NCBI RefSeq assembly: GCF_003351765.1
Contig: NZ_CP031229.1
Location: 1-64,000, forward strand
Reading direction: 5' to 3'
DNA: 64,000 bases
DNA from: Ornithinimicrobium avium
GTDB taxonomy: Bacteria > Actinomycetota > Actinomycetes > Actinomycetales > Dermatophilaceae
Both the position numbers and the translations under genes were made by a program. Under the pieces are notes generated by a model. The model did not search any database and was not told the DNA's origin. It saw only the letters and a program-made list of their open reading frames with translations. Every line of letters starts with the position of its first letter. The stretch's first letter is position 1. Shown here in pieces: positions 8,872 through 16,987 of this stretch.

Positions 8872-9249
8872 TCACGGTCGCAGCGGCTTGACCATGACCA
8901 GGGTCGGGCCGTCCCAGTCGAGACCGTCGACCTCCTGGAGGGGCAGGAAGCCGCGCGCCTCGTAGAAGGCGCGCGTGGCGGCATACCCCTCGTCCTCGAA
9001 GGAGGCGCCCACGGTCTTGACCTGGAGCACCTGCGCGCCGTCAGCGCGGAGGTCCTCCTCGAGCGCGTCGACCAGGGCGACCCCGACGACCCGGTCATCG
9101 ACGCTGGCGAGGTAGCCGGGCAGCCGGGCCCCGGCGCGGACGTAGTGCTCGTTGGCCTCGGGGATGCCGAACCAGTCGGGCAGGGAGGCGAGGATGCGGC
9201 GCACCGCGCCGGGGTCGTTGCCACGGGTGACGGTGATCGTGCTGGTCAT
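8872..9249 (-). CDS. GNAT family N-acetyltransferase
   Basis: 125 residues from ATG 9249. The sequence shows the GNAT order: beta-hairpin with LPGYLASVDDRVVGVALV, the VLQVKTVGASFEDEGYAA acetyl-CoA-binding region, and RAFYEARGFLPLQEVDG before the last strand. The usual R/Q-x-x-G-x-G/A loop is weak (FEDEGYAA), as in some short GNATs. The target is unknown. Directly upstream on the same strand lies a scrap of an ABC-F gene, so the gene may have lost its original promoter region. Confidence 0.8.
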   Translation of the reverse strand: MTSTITVTRGNDPGAVRRILASLPDWFGIPEANEHYVRAGARLPGYLASVDDRVVGVALVDALEEDLRADGAQVLQVKTVGASFEDEGYAATRAFYEARGFLPLQEVDGLDWDGPTLVMVKPLRP

Positions 9250-9252
9250 GCG

Positions 9253-9395
9253 GGTCCTTCCAGTAGCCGGGCAACCCGAGATCGAGCTCGGAGACGAGCA
9301 GGAGCGAGAGGTGGTTGGTCGGCTCGTCCAGGAGGAGCACGTCCGGCGGGTCGGCGAGGACGACGGCGAGAGGTGACGTGGAGCGGGGCGGCGGC
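9253..9395 (-). pseudogene. Scrap of an ABC-F ATPase (Walker B region)
   Basis: One minus-strand frame reads LAVVLADPPDVLLLDEPTNH and continues LSLLLVSELDLGLPGYW. This is the conserved Walker B / D-loop segment of ABC-F proteins. Nothing before or after matches the family: upstream the frame runs straight into a PIN-domain remnant, downstream into the GNAT start. Only about 45 codons remain, so it is a fragment left by deletion. Confidence 0.65.
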
Positions 9396-9600
9396 ACAAC
9401 GGATATTCCGAGCTCGGTCGCGCGACGCGACAGGGCTGCGTCCATGGTGACGACCTGAGCCTCGAGCTGCTGCGCCGCCACGCAGCAGTCCGGCATGCCC
9501 AGCCGCGTGCTGGAACGCAGCCGCGCCAGGGGTTCTACGTCGGCGTCCTCGAGGGGCACCACCTCGATCGACAGCTCGGCGACGGTTCGGCCAGCTCCAC
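9396..9600 (-). pseudogene. Remnant of a PIN-domain (VapC-like) toxin
   Basis: The minus-strand frame reads LSIEVVPLEDADVEPLARLR, then STRLGMPDCCVAAQQ and VTMDAALSRRATELGISVVP. This matches the C-terminal half of PIN ribonucleases, where RLGMPDC and TMDAAL carry the third and fourth acidic-site regions. The N-terminal half with the first Asp is not recognisable, and the frame fuses into ABC-F sequence. The toxin is therefore inactive as read. Confidence 0.55.
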
Positions 9601-9689
9601 GAGGAGCGGTAGTCCGCCGGGAACACGCCCCGCACGGACTCACGGTCCGCGTGGAGGAGCCGCCTTCGTCGCGCGGCCAGGGGTCAGTG

Positions 9690-9843
9690 CTGTCAGCCCC
9701 GAGCTGGTGGCTGCCCAGCACCGCCAGCCGCCCCAGCAGACGGGCCCGGGACGTCTCCTCGGGCCAGGCCGCTGCGCGGCGGCCAGAGCACGGGCGATCT
9801 CGTCGGTCTCAGTGACCATCACCCGGGGCCTCTCGGTCGGCAT
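9690..9843 (-). pseudogene. Remnant of the antitoxin gene paired with the PIN toxin
   Basis: From ATG 9843 the minus strand reads VMVTETDEIARALAAAQ. After a one-base frame change near 9777 it reads AAAWPEETSRARLLGRLAVL followed by GSHQLGADS. This resembles small actinobacterial antitoxins of the TETEEIAxALDxAA...WPExSRxxLLxRL type found before PIN toxins. A perfect palindrome sits just upstream. The frame change and missing stop mark it as decayed. Confidence 0.5.
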
Positions 9844-9852
9844 GTCATGAAG

Positions 9853-9869
9853 GCAACACCGGGTGTTGC
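9853..9869. promoter_or_regulatory. Palindromic operator of the decayed toxin-antitoxin module
   Basis: GCAACACC-G-GGTGTTGC is a perfect 8-bp inverted repeat with a one-base centre, ending nine bases before the antitoxin ATG at 9843. Type II toxin-antitoxin operons commonly repress themselves at such palindromes. The operator is intact although both genes are broken. Assignment is by position and symmetry only. Confidence 0.5.
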
Positions 9870-9879
9870 ACCCGCGGTG

Positions 9880-12800
9880 CTACCTCCGCAGCCGCAACCC
9901 CTGCGGCGCGGTGTGGAAACCGGCGGCGGTCAGGGCGGCCGCGAGCGGCGAGGCCGAGCCGAGGGCGGGCCCGCCGTCGATCCTGGCCACCGTCAGCCCG
10001 CCGAGCGCCCCGGACCGGACCGCGCCCGCCAGGGCGGACGCGACCGCCTCCCACCGCCCGTCGGGCTCGGCTTTCTCCGCCGGCCCCGTGCCGAAGGTGA
10101 GGGCGGTCCGACCGCCGCGCTCGAGGTAGAGCACGAGCGCACCGTCGACGAGGACCACCATCGCGCCGGCCTTGCGCCCGGGCCGGTGGGTGCTGCCCTC
10201 GTCCTCGGGCGGTCCCGGCCAGGCCACGCTCGCGCCGTAGGGGTTGGCCGGGTCGGTGGCGGCCAGCAGCACGACCTCCGGCCGGCGCCCCGGCGCGTCC
10301 CGGTCGCCGTCGAGCGCGCGCAGCCGGTCGATCGCCCCTGCCGTGCCGAACTGCGCGGCGCCCAGCCCCTCCACGACGTATCCGCGCCGCACGCGACCAG
10401 CCTCCTCGGCACCGGCGAGGACCCGGTAGACGCCGGCATACCCGCCCGCGATGCCCTCGGCGACGACAGACCCGCGGGTGAGCACGCCATACCTGTCCAG
10501 CAGCTGCTCGGCGGTGGCCAGCGCCCGCACCGTCGGGTCTTGCTCGAGCACCGGCAGCAGCGACCACCGGCCGACGGAGCCGGGCGGGCCCGACCGTGTG
10601 GGCATCGCCGGACGGGAGGGTCGGTTGCCGAGCGCCACACTGGTCCGTGACCACCGGCCGGTGCGCGGCGCGGCGCGCCTCGGCCGGTGCGCGGTGCGGC
10701 CACCGCCCAGCAGCCCCCGGACGGGCGCGAAGGTGTCGGCGCTGACGCGGCCGGCCCAGACCAGGTCCCACAGCGTCGTCAGCAGCGCCGGGTCGTCCGT
10801 GGAGCCGAGCGCGTCGGCGAGCGAGCGGAAGAGGTAGGCGCCGCCGGGGACGCGCCCGAGCAGCTCGAGCACCTGCTCGGCGGCCTCACCCCCGGTCGGC
10901 CCGGGCTCCGCCATGCTCAGGTATGCCGTGTCCGCCAGGTGGAGGGACACCCATCCGTCGTCGCCGGGGAGGCTGCCGTGCCCCTGCCAGAGCACCTCGC
11001 CGCCGGTCATCAGCGTATCGAGCATCGCGGGGGAGTAGTCGCGGACGCGTGCGGGCAGGACGAGGGACTCCACGGCCGAGGCGGGCATGCGGGCGCCGGC
11101 GAGCTGCTCGACGACGCGGACGACGCCGTCGACGCCCCGCAGCTGCTCGCCCCCGCCGGAGCCGAGGCCGGTCGCGCCCTGCCAGCGCGGCAGGAACCGG
11201 GCGTAGGCCTGCTGCGGCACCGGCTCGACCTCGCGGCGCAGCGCGGCGAGCGAGCGACGGCGCAGCAGCCGCAGCACCTCCGCGTCGCAGAGGTCCTCGT
11301 GGCCGGTGCCGTCCGGGACGAGCGCACCCTGCGCCATCCGCCCGGCGGACACCATCCGCCGGGTCGCGTCGCGCACCACGGCGGCGCCGAGCCCGAGCCG
11401 CGCGGCCAGCGCGTCGGGCGTGAACGGCCCGTGCGTGCGGGCGTAGCGGACGACGAGGTCGCCGAGCGGGTCCTCGACCCCCTCGAGGTAGGCGGCCGGG
11501 ACCCCGACCGGGATCGCGGTGCCGAGCGCGTCGCGCAGCCGGGCAGCGTCCTGGGCGTCGGCCCAGCGGTCCTCGCCGGCGACGCGCACCTGGATCACGC
11601 GGCGGGAGGAGGCCAGGTCGGCCAGCCAGCCGCCGACGTCGGCCCGCGACTCGTCCTGGGTGCGCTGCTCCAGCTCGGTGGTCGTCAGCGGCCCGAGCAC
11701 GCGGAGCAGGTCGAGCGCGTCCTGGGCGTCGCGCGCGGCCCGCTCCGGGGTCAGCCGCTGCAGCTCGCCCTCGGTGCGGGCGACCACCTCGGGGTCGAGC
11801 AGGTCGCGCAGCGAGGCTCCCTCGCCGCGCCCCAGCAGCTCGGCAAGCAGGGTGGGGTCGAGGGAGAGGGCGGCCGCCCGGCGCTCGGCCAGCGGCGAGT
11901 CGCCCTCGTAGAGGAACTGCGCCGTGTAGCCCATGAGCAGCGACCGCGCGAACGGCGACGGGCGGGTGGTCGCCACCGACGCGACCCGCACCTCGCGGGA
12001 GGCCACCCGCCGCATCAGGTCGGTCAGCGCGGCGACGTCGTAGACGTCCTGCACGCACTCGCGCACCGCCTCCAGCACGATCGGGAAGCTCGGGTAGCGC
12101 GCGGCGACCTCGAGCAGCTGGGCCGAGCGTTGCCGCTGCTGCCACAGCGGTTGGCGGCGGCCCGGGTTGCGGCGCGGCAGCAGCAGCGCCCGGGCCGCGC
12201 ACTCGCGGAAGCGGGAGGCGAACAGCGCCGACCCGCCGATCTCGCCGGTAACCAGGTCGGCGACCTCATCCGGGTCGAGGGTGAGCAGCTCGACGATCTC
12301 GGCGTCCAGCCGGGCGTCGCCCCCGTCCGCCCCGTCGAGGTCGGGCAGGCGCAGCACGATGCCGTCGTCGGCGGCGAGCGCCTGCACGTCGGTGCCGTAG
12401 CGCTCGCGCATCCGCGCCGCCAGGCACAGCGCCCACGGCCCGTGCACCGGTCGGCCCCACGGCGAGTGGATCACCACGCGCCAGTCGCCGATCTCGTCGC
12501 GGAAGCGCTCGACCAGGACCGTCCGGTCGTCGGGCAGGTGGGCCGTGGCCTCGCGCTGCTCCTGCAGGTAGGTGACCAAGTTGTCGGCCGCCCATGCGTC
12601 CAGGCCGTTGTCGGCGAGAGTCCCCAGGGCGGCCTCGCGCGGCATACCTGCGGTCGCGCGGACGAAGGCGCCCAGCGCGGCGCCGAGCTCGGCCGGGCGC
12701 CCCTGCGCCTCGCCCTTCCAGAACGGCAGCCTCCCGACCTGCCCCGGCGCAGGGGTGACGAGCACCTGGTCGTGGGTGATGTCCTCGATCCGCCAGCTGG

Positions 12801-14673
12801 TCGTGCCGAGGGTGAAGACGTCGCCGACCCGCGACTCGTAGACCATCTCCTCGTCGAGCTCGCCGACCCGCCGGCCCGGGCCGTCGCCGGTGGCGAGCAT
12901 CACGGCATACATCCCGCGGTCGGGGATCGTGCCGCCGGAGGTGAGCGCGAGCAGCTTCGCCCCGCGCCGCGTGGTGAGGGTGTCGGTGACGCGGTCCCAG
13001 TCGACGCGCGGGCGTAGGTCGGCGAAGTCCTCGCCCGGGTAGCGCCCGGCCAGCATGTCGAGCACGGCGTCGAACAGCGTCCGGGGGAGCGCGGCGAAGG
13101 ACGCGCTGCGGCGCACGAGGTCGAAGAGGTCGGCGACCGCCCAGTCCTCCATCGCGACCATCGCCACGACCTGCTGGGCGAGCACGTCGAGCGGGTTGGT
13201 GGGGACGCGCAGTTCTTCGATCATCCCGGCGCGCATCCGGTCGACGACGACCGCGGTCTGGACGAGGTCGGCCCGGTGGGTGGGGAAGAAGACGCCCTCG
13301 CTGACGGCGCCGACCTGGTGCCCCGCGCGGCCGACACGCTGCAGGCCGGAGGCGACGCTCGGCGGGCTGGCGACCTGGACGACGAGGTCGACCGCGCCCA
13401 TGTCGATGCCGAGCTCGAGGCTGCTGGTGGCGACGACGGCGGGCAGCTGCCCGGTCTTGAGCGCGTCCTCGATGACCGCCCGCTGCTCCTTGCTCACCGA
13501 GCCGTGGTGGGCGCGCGCGAGGTCGCGGGTCTGCGGTGCAGGTCCCGTCCCGTCGTCGCCCGCAGTCGCCTCGACCCGTTCCTCCCAGGTCTCGTTGAGG
13601 CGGGAGGTGAGGCGCTCGGCGACCCGGCGCGAGTTGGTGAAGACCAGCGTGGAGGTGTGCTCGGTGATGAGGTCGGCGACCCGACGCTCGACGTGCGGCC
13701 AGATCGAGACGCGCTCCTGCGGGTCCTGCGCGGGTGCCCAGGTGTCGTCCTCGCCGGGGGTGTGGGTCCCGCCGCCGTCGAGGTCGGGCAGCACGGGCCC
13801 CGGACCGGTCATCCAGTCGTCGGGCTCGACCTTGCGGTCCTTCGCGGTCGCCCGCTGTGCCGGTGCCGCGGCGCCGGTGGAGAGGCCGGGCTGCTCGGTG
13901 GCGCCGGGGTCGGACATGTCGGGGACCGGCACGACGACCTGCAGGTCCCACCGCTTGGTCGACTCCGGCTGCACCGTCGTGACCGGTCGGCCGCCGGCGA
14001 GGTAGCGCGCGACCTCCTCCACCGGGCGCACGGTCGCGGACAGACCGATCCGCTGGGCGGGACGCTCGAGCAGCGCGTCGAGGCGGTCGAGGGTGAGAGC
14101 CAGGTGGGCGCCGCGCTTGGTGCCGGCGACCGCGTGGACCTCGTCGACGATCACCGACTCGACACCGGTGAGGGCGGAGCGTGCCTGGGAGGTGAGCAGC
14201 AGGAAGAGCGACTCGGGGGTGGTGATGAGGATCTCGGCGCCGTCCCTGGCGAACGCGCGCCGTTCGGCGGCCGGGGTGTCGCCGGAGCGGACCGCGACCG
14301 AGACGTGCGGGGACGGCATACCGAGGCGGGTGGCGGCGTGGCCGATGCCGACGAGGGGGGAGCGCAGGTTGCGCTCGACGTCGACGGCGAGGGCCTTGAG
14401 CGGGGAGACGTAGAGGACGCGGCAGCGGCCCCGCTCCTCCGCGCCGTCCCCGTTGGCGGCCGGCTGAGTGGGCCCCGCGTGCCCCGCGACGATCCGGTCG
14501 ATCGCCCACAGGAACGCCGACAGGGTCTTGCCGGAGCCGGTCGGGGCGACGACCAGCGTGTGCTCGCCGCGGCTGATGGCCTCCCAGGCGCCGGCCTGGG
14601 CAGCCGTCGGGCGGGGGAAGGACGCGTCGAACCACGCCCGCGTCGCGGGGGAGAAGCGGTCGAGGACCGCCAC
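9880..14673 (-). CDS. lhr: Lhr-type ATP-dependent DNA helicase
   Basis: About 1,597 residues from GTG 14673. This start follows the stop of the small gene at 14685 by 11 bases; no clear ribosome site is seen, so coupling is likely. Motifs in order: Walker A APTGSGKT (about 43-50), TTPESL (151-156), DEVH box (177-180), and motif VI region QRVGRAGHQ after LGIDMGAVDLVVQ. A long Lhr-specific winged-helix and C-terminal region follows. Lhr is a 3'-5' single-strand DNA translocase induced by damage in mycobacteria. Length matches the family (about 1,500-1,600). The antisense strand is open over long stretches, but those frames show no domains. Confidence 0.95.
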   Translation of the reverse strand: MAVLDRFSPATRAWFDASFPRPTAAQAGAWEAISRGEHTLVVAPTGSGKTLSAFLWAIDRIVAGHAGPTQPAANGDGAEERGRCRVLYVSPLKALAVDVERNLRSPLVGIGHAATRLGMPSPHVSVAVRSGDTPAAERRAFARDGAEILITTPESLFLLLTSQARSALTGVESVIVDEVHAVAGTKRGAHLALTLDRLDALLERPAQRIGLSATVRPVEEVARYLAGGRPVTTVQPESTKRWDLQVVVPVPDMSDPGATEQPGLSTGAAAPAQRATAKDRKVEPDDWMTGPGPVLPDLDGGGTHTPGEDDTWAPAQDPQERVSIWPHVERRVADLITEHTSTLVFTNSRRVAERLTSRLNETWEERVEATAGDDGTGPAPQTRDLARAHHGSVSKEQRAVIEDALKTGQLPAVVATSSLELGIDMGAVDLVVQVASPPSVASGLQRVGRAGHQVGAVSEGVFFPTHRADLVQTAVVVDRMRAGMIEELRVPTNPLDVLAQQVVAMVAMEDWAVADLFDLVRRSASFAALPRTLFDAVLDMLAGRYPGEDFADLRPRVDWDRVTDTLTTRRGAKLLALTSGGTIPDRGMYAVMLATGDGPGRRVGELDEEMVYESRVGDVFTLGTTSWRIEDITHDQVLVTPAPGQVGRLPFWKGEAQGRPAELGAALGAFVRATAGMPREAALGTLADNGLDAWAADNLVTYLQEQREATAHLPDDRTVLVERFRDEIGDWRVVIHSPWGRPVHGPWALCLAARMRERYGTDVQALAADDGIVLRLPDLDGADGGDARLDAEIVELLTLDPDEVADLVTGEIGGSALFASRFRECAARALLLPRRNPGRRQPLWQQRQRSAQLLEVAARYPSFPIVLEAVRECVQDVYDVAALTDLMRRVASREVRVASVATTRPSPFARSLLMGYTAQFLYEGDSPLAERRAAALSLDPTLLAELLGRGEGASLRDLLDPEVVARTEGELQRLTPERAARDAQDALDLLRVLGPLTTTELEQRTQDESRADVGGWLADLASSRRVIQVRVAGEDRWADAQDAARLRDALGTAIPVGVPAAYLEGVEDPLGDLVVRYARTHGPFTPDALAARLGLGAAVVRDATRRMVSAGRMAQGALVPDGTGHEDLCDAEVLRLLRRRSLAALRREVEPVPQQAYARFLPRWQGATGLGSGGGEQLRGVDGVVRVVEQLAGARMPASAVESLVLPARVRDYSPAMLDTLMTGGEVLWQGHGSLPGDDGWVSLHLADTAYLSMAEPGPTGGEAAEQVLELLGRVPGGAYLFRSLADALGSTDDPALLTTLWDLVWAGRVSADTFAPVRGLLGGGRTAHRPRRAAPRTGRWSRTSVALGNRPSRPAMPTRSGPPGSVGRWSLLPVLEQDPTVRALATAEQLLDRYGVLTRGSVVAEGIAGGYAGVYRVLAGAEEAGRVRRGYVVEGLGAAQFGTAGAIDRLRALDGDRDAPGRRPEVVLLAATDPANPYGASVAWPGPPEDEGSTHRPGRKAGAMVVLVDGALVLYLERGGRTALTFGTGPAEKAEPDGRWEAVASALAGAVRSGALGGLTVARIDGGPALGSASPLAAALTAAGFHTAPQGLRLRR

Positions 14674-14684
14674 GGAAGGCTGGG

Positions 14685-14885
14685 TCAGGAGCGGTCGCCG
14701 GACTGCGGCACGAGCCGGCGGCGCTTGGTCAGGTCGGTCCGGTTGCCGTAGGCGCCGGTGACGGCGGGGTAGGTGGGCCGCTCCATGTCCCGCACCTCGT
14801 GGTGCTTGGTGATGTAGGTCGGGCGCCACACCTTCATCGCCACGAGCAGCTTCTGCCACCAGGCGAGGTCCTGCCGAGTGCTCAC
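14685..14885 (-). CDS. Small basic protein encoded directly before lhr
   Basis: 66 residues from GTG 14885, with a strong ribosome site (GGAGGAA, complement of 14888-14894) two bases before it. The protein begins with WWQKLLVAMKVWRPTYITKH and has MERPTYPAVTGAYGNRTDL in the middle, then basic residues TKRRR. The aromatic- and basic-rich, non-repetitive composition and the ribosome site support a real gene. I do not recognise a family. Its stop is 11 bases before the lhr start, so the two are probably one operon. Confidence 0.7.
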   Translation of the reverse strand: MSTRQDLAWWQKLLVAMKVWRPTYITKHHEVRDMERPTYPAVTGAYGNRTDLTKRRRLVPQSGDRS

Positions 14886-14989
14886 GCTTCCTCCAGTGAT
14901 CGACGTCCGGGTCGGGGATCGTGCCTCATCCTCTCATCCGTCGGGGTCGGGACGCACGTCCGGTCGCGACGACGCGAGGAGGGGAGAAA

Positions 14990-16987
14990 ATGCGTGGAGC
15001 ACTGTCGGCTGCACGGCATACCCTGAACCACGCCATGCGCGACTTCCCACCCACCGTGACAGCCTGGACCCCGGGCTCCTCACGCGTACCCGACACCCGC
15101 AGCGCGGGTCGCTACCTGTGGTGGATCGTGCGCCAGCAGACCGACCTGATGCTGGCGGGCTGCCTGTGCAGCCTGCTGTGGATGCTGCCCACCGCCCTGA
15201 CGCCGTGGGTGTTCGGGCGCGCCATCGACGAGGGGATCGTCCCGGGTGACCCGGGACGGATCGCGCTGTGGTCGCTCGTCCTGCTGCTGATCACGCTCGT
15301 CGGCGGCAGCAGCGGCGTCTTCTACCACACGGTCGTCGTGCGCTCCTGGCTCGTCGCCTCCTACGGGCAGACCCGCCTCGTCACGCACAAGACCGCCCGC
15401 CTGGGCCACGTGATGACCCGGCGCGCCCCGACCGGCGAGGTGCTCTCGGTCAGCGGCGGCGACGGGGAGCAGTTCGGCCACTTCGTCGAGATCGTCTCCC
15501 GGCTGGTCGGCAACGTCGTCGCGTATGCCGCGGTGGCGGTCATCGTGCTGCGCATCTCCGTGCCGCTCGGCCTGGTCGTACTGCTCGTCGCGCCGCTGCT
15601 CGTCGTCGTCTCCAGCGCCCTGCTGCGGCCGCTGTCCGCGGCACAGACCCGCGAACGATCCCGTGACTCCGAGCTCACCTCGATGGCGACCGACATCGTC
15701 GCCGGCCTGCGCATCCTGCGCGGCATCGGTGGCGAGGGGATCTTCGGGGACAACTACGCCCGGCAGTCCCAGCGGGTCCGCGCCGCCGGCGTGCAGGCCG
15801 GCGGCTGGGCCGCCCTCGTCGAGGCCGTCGGCGTGCTGCTCTCGGGTCTCTTCCTCGTCGCGCTGCTCGTCCTCGGCGTGCGTGCGGTGGGCCGGGGCGA
15901 GCTGCAGATCGGGCAGCTGGTGACCTTCCTGGGCTACGCCCTCTTCCTGGTCCAGCCGATCCGCGTCGTCTTCGAGGCCGCGCAGCAGATCACCCGCTCC
16001 TTCGTCTCCGCCCGCAAGACGATCGGCGTGCTGGGCACACCGGACCCCTGGCCGCAGCGCGAGCCGCAGGTCCTGGACCCCGACGCCGAGCTCGTCGACG
16101 AGGCGTCCGGGCTGCGCGTGCGCCCCGGTCTGCTCACGATGGTCGTCAGCGCGGTGCCGGACGACTCGGCCGCGCTGGCCGACCGGCTGGGCCGCTACCT
16201 TCCCGGCGCCGACACCGTCCCGCCGGCGGACGAGGAGGCCACCGGGCGCGACGCCCGCCGCTCCCGCCGTGAGCGCGAGCGGGTCCGCGCCCAGCTGGAG
16301 GCCCGCGACGCCGAACGGGCGACCCGGCCCTGGGGCGTGCGCCTGGGCGGCACCGACCTGGCGCAGGTGCCCCTGGAGCAGGTCCGCGACACGGTCCTCG
16401 TCAGCGACACGGGCTCCCACGTCTTCGCCGGGACTCTCCAGTCCGCGGTCGACCCGCACGGCCGGCTCAGCCGGCGCGAGGCCGAGGCCGCGCTGCGCGC
16501 CGCCGCGGCCGAGGACGTCTACGACATCCTCCCCGGCGGCTGGCAGGGCGTGCTCGACGAGCGCGGCCGCGGACTGTCCGGCGGCCAGCGGCAGCGCCTG
16601 GTCCTGACCAGGGCGCTCGCCGCCGACGCGCCGGTCCTCGTGCTGGTCGAGCCGACCTCCGCCGTCGACGCGCACACCGAGGCCACGATCGCCCAGCGGC
16701 TGCCCGGTCACCGGAGGGGACGGACCACGGTCGTCATGACGGCCTCGCCGCTGCTGCTGCACCACGCCGACGTGGTCGCCCTGCTCGAGGGTGGCCGGGT
16801 CGTGGCGAGCGGCACCCACCAGGAGCTCGCGCAGGTCCACGAGGGCTACCGCCGCACGGTGCTGCGCGGGGAGGCGGCTCCCGCCGCCCCGACCGACCCC
16901 GACGACCTGCCGCCGACCGCGGAGGAGCGGCACGCCATACCTGATCACCTGCCCGACGAGCGCGCCGAGGAGGTGACGCTGCCATGA
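14990..16987 (+). CDS. ABC exporter half-transporter with degenerate ATP site
   Basis: 665 residues from ATG 14990 (AGGAGGGG at 14978-14985). A six-helix exporter membrane domain spans about residues 35-330, followed by a nucleotide-binding domain. The signature LSGGQRQR is intact (from residue 529). The Walker A loop is gone: the aligned stretch reads VVSAVPDDSAALADRL without G-x-x-G-x-G-K. Walker B is altered to VLVLVEPTSAVD, with V in place of D. An arginine-rich insert sits after the missing P-loop. It cannot bind ATP normally alone but can supply the signature half of a shared site. Its stop overlaps the partner gene start (ATGA). Confidence 0.88.
   Translation: MRGALSAARHTLNHAMRDFPPTVTAWTPGSSRVPDTRSAGRYLWWIVRQQTDLMLAGCLCSLLWMLPTALTPWVFGRAIDEGIVPGDPGRIALWSLVLLLITLVGGSSGVFYHTVVVRSWLVASYGQTRLVTHKTARLGHVMTRRAPTGEVLSVSGGDGEQFGHFVEIVSRLVGNVVAYAAVAVIVLRISVPLGLVVLLVAPLLVVVSSALLRPLSAAQTRERSRDSELTSMATDIVAGLRILRGIGGEGIFGDNYARQSQRVRAAGVQAGGWAALVEAVGVLLSGLFLVALLVLGVRAVGRGELQIGQLVTFLGYALFLVQPIRVVFEAAQQITRSFVSARKTIGVLGTPDPWPQREPQVLDPDAELVDEASGLRVRPGLLTMVVSAVPDDSAALADRLGRYLPGADTVPPADEEATGRDARRSRRERERVRAQLEARDAERATRPWGVRLGGTDLAQVPLEQVRDTVLVSDTGSHVFAGTLQSAVDPHGRLSRREAEAALRAAAAEDVYDILPGGWQGVLDERGRGLSGGQRQRLVLTRALAADAPVLVLVEPTSAVDAHTEATIAQRLPGHRRGRTTVVMTASPLLLHHADVVALLEGGRVVASGTHQELAQVHEGYRRTVLRGEAAPAAPTDPDDLPPTAEERHAIPDHLPDERAEEVTLP

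Noticed and set aside
10687..13017. Long open frame antisense to lhr (776 codons)
   Set aside because: High-GC coding creates long antisense frames; this one has no domain pattern, and the lhr motifs are on the other strand.
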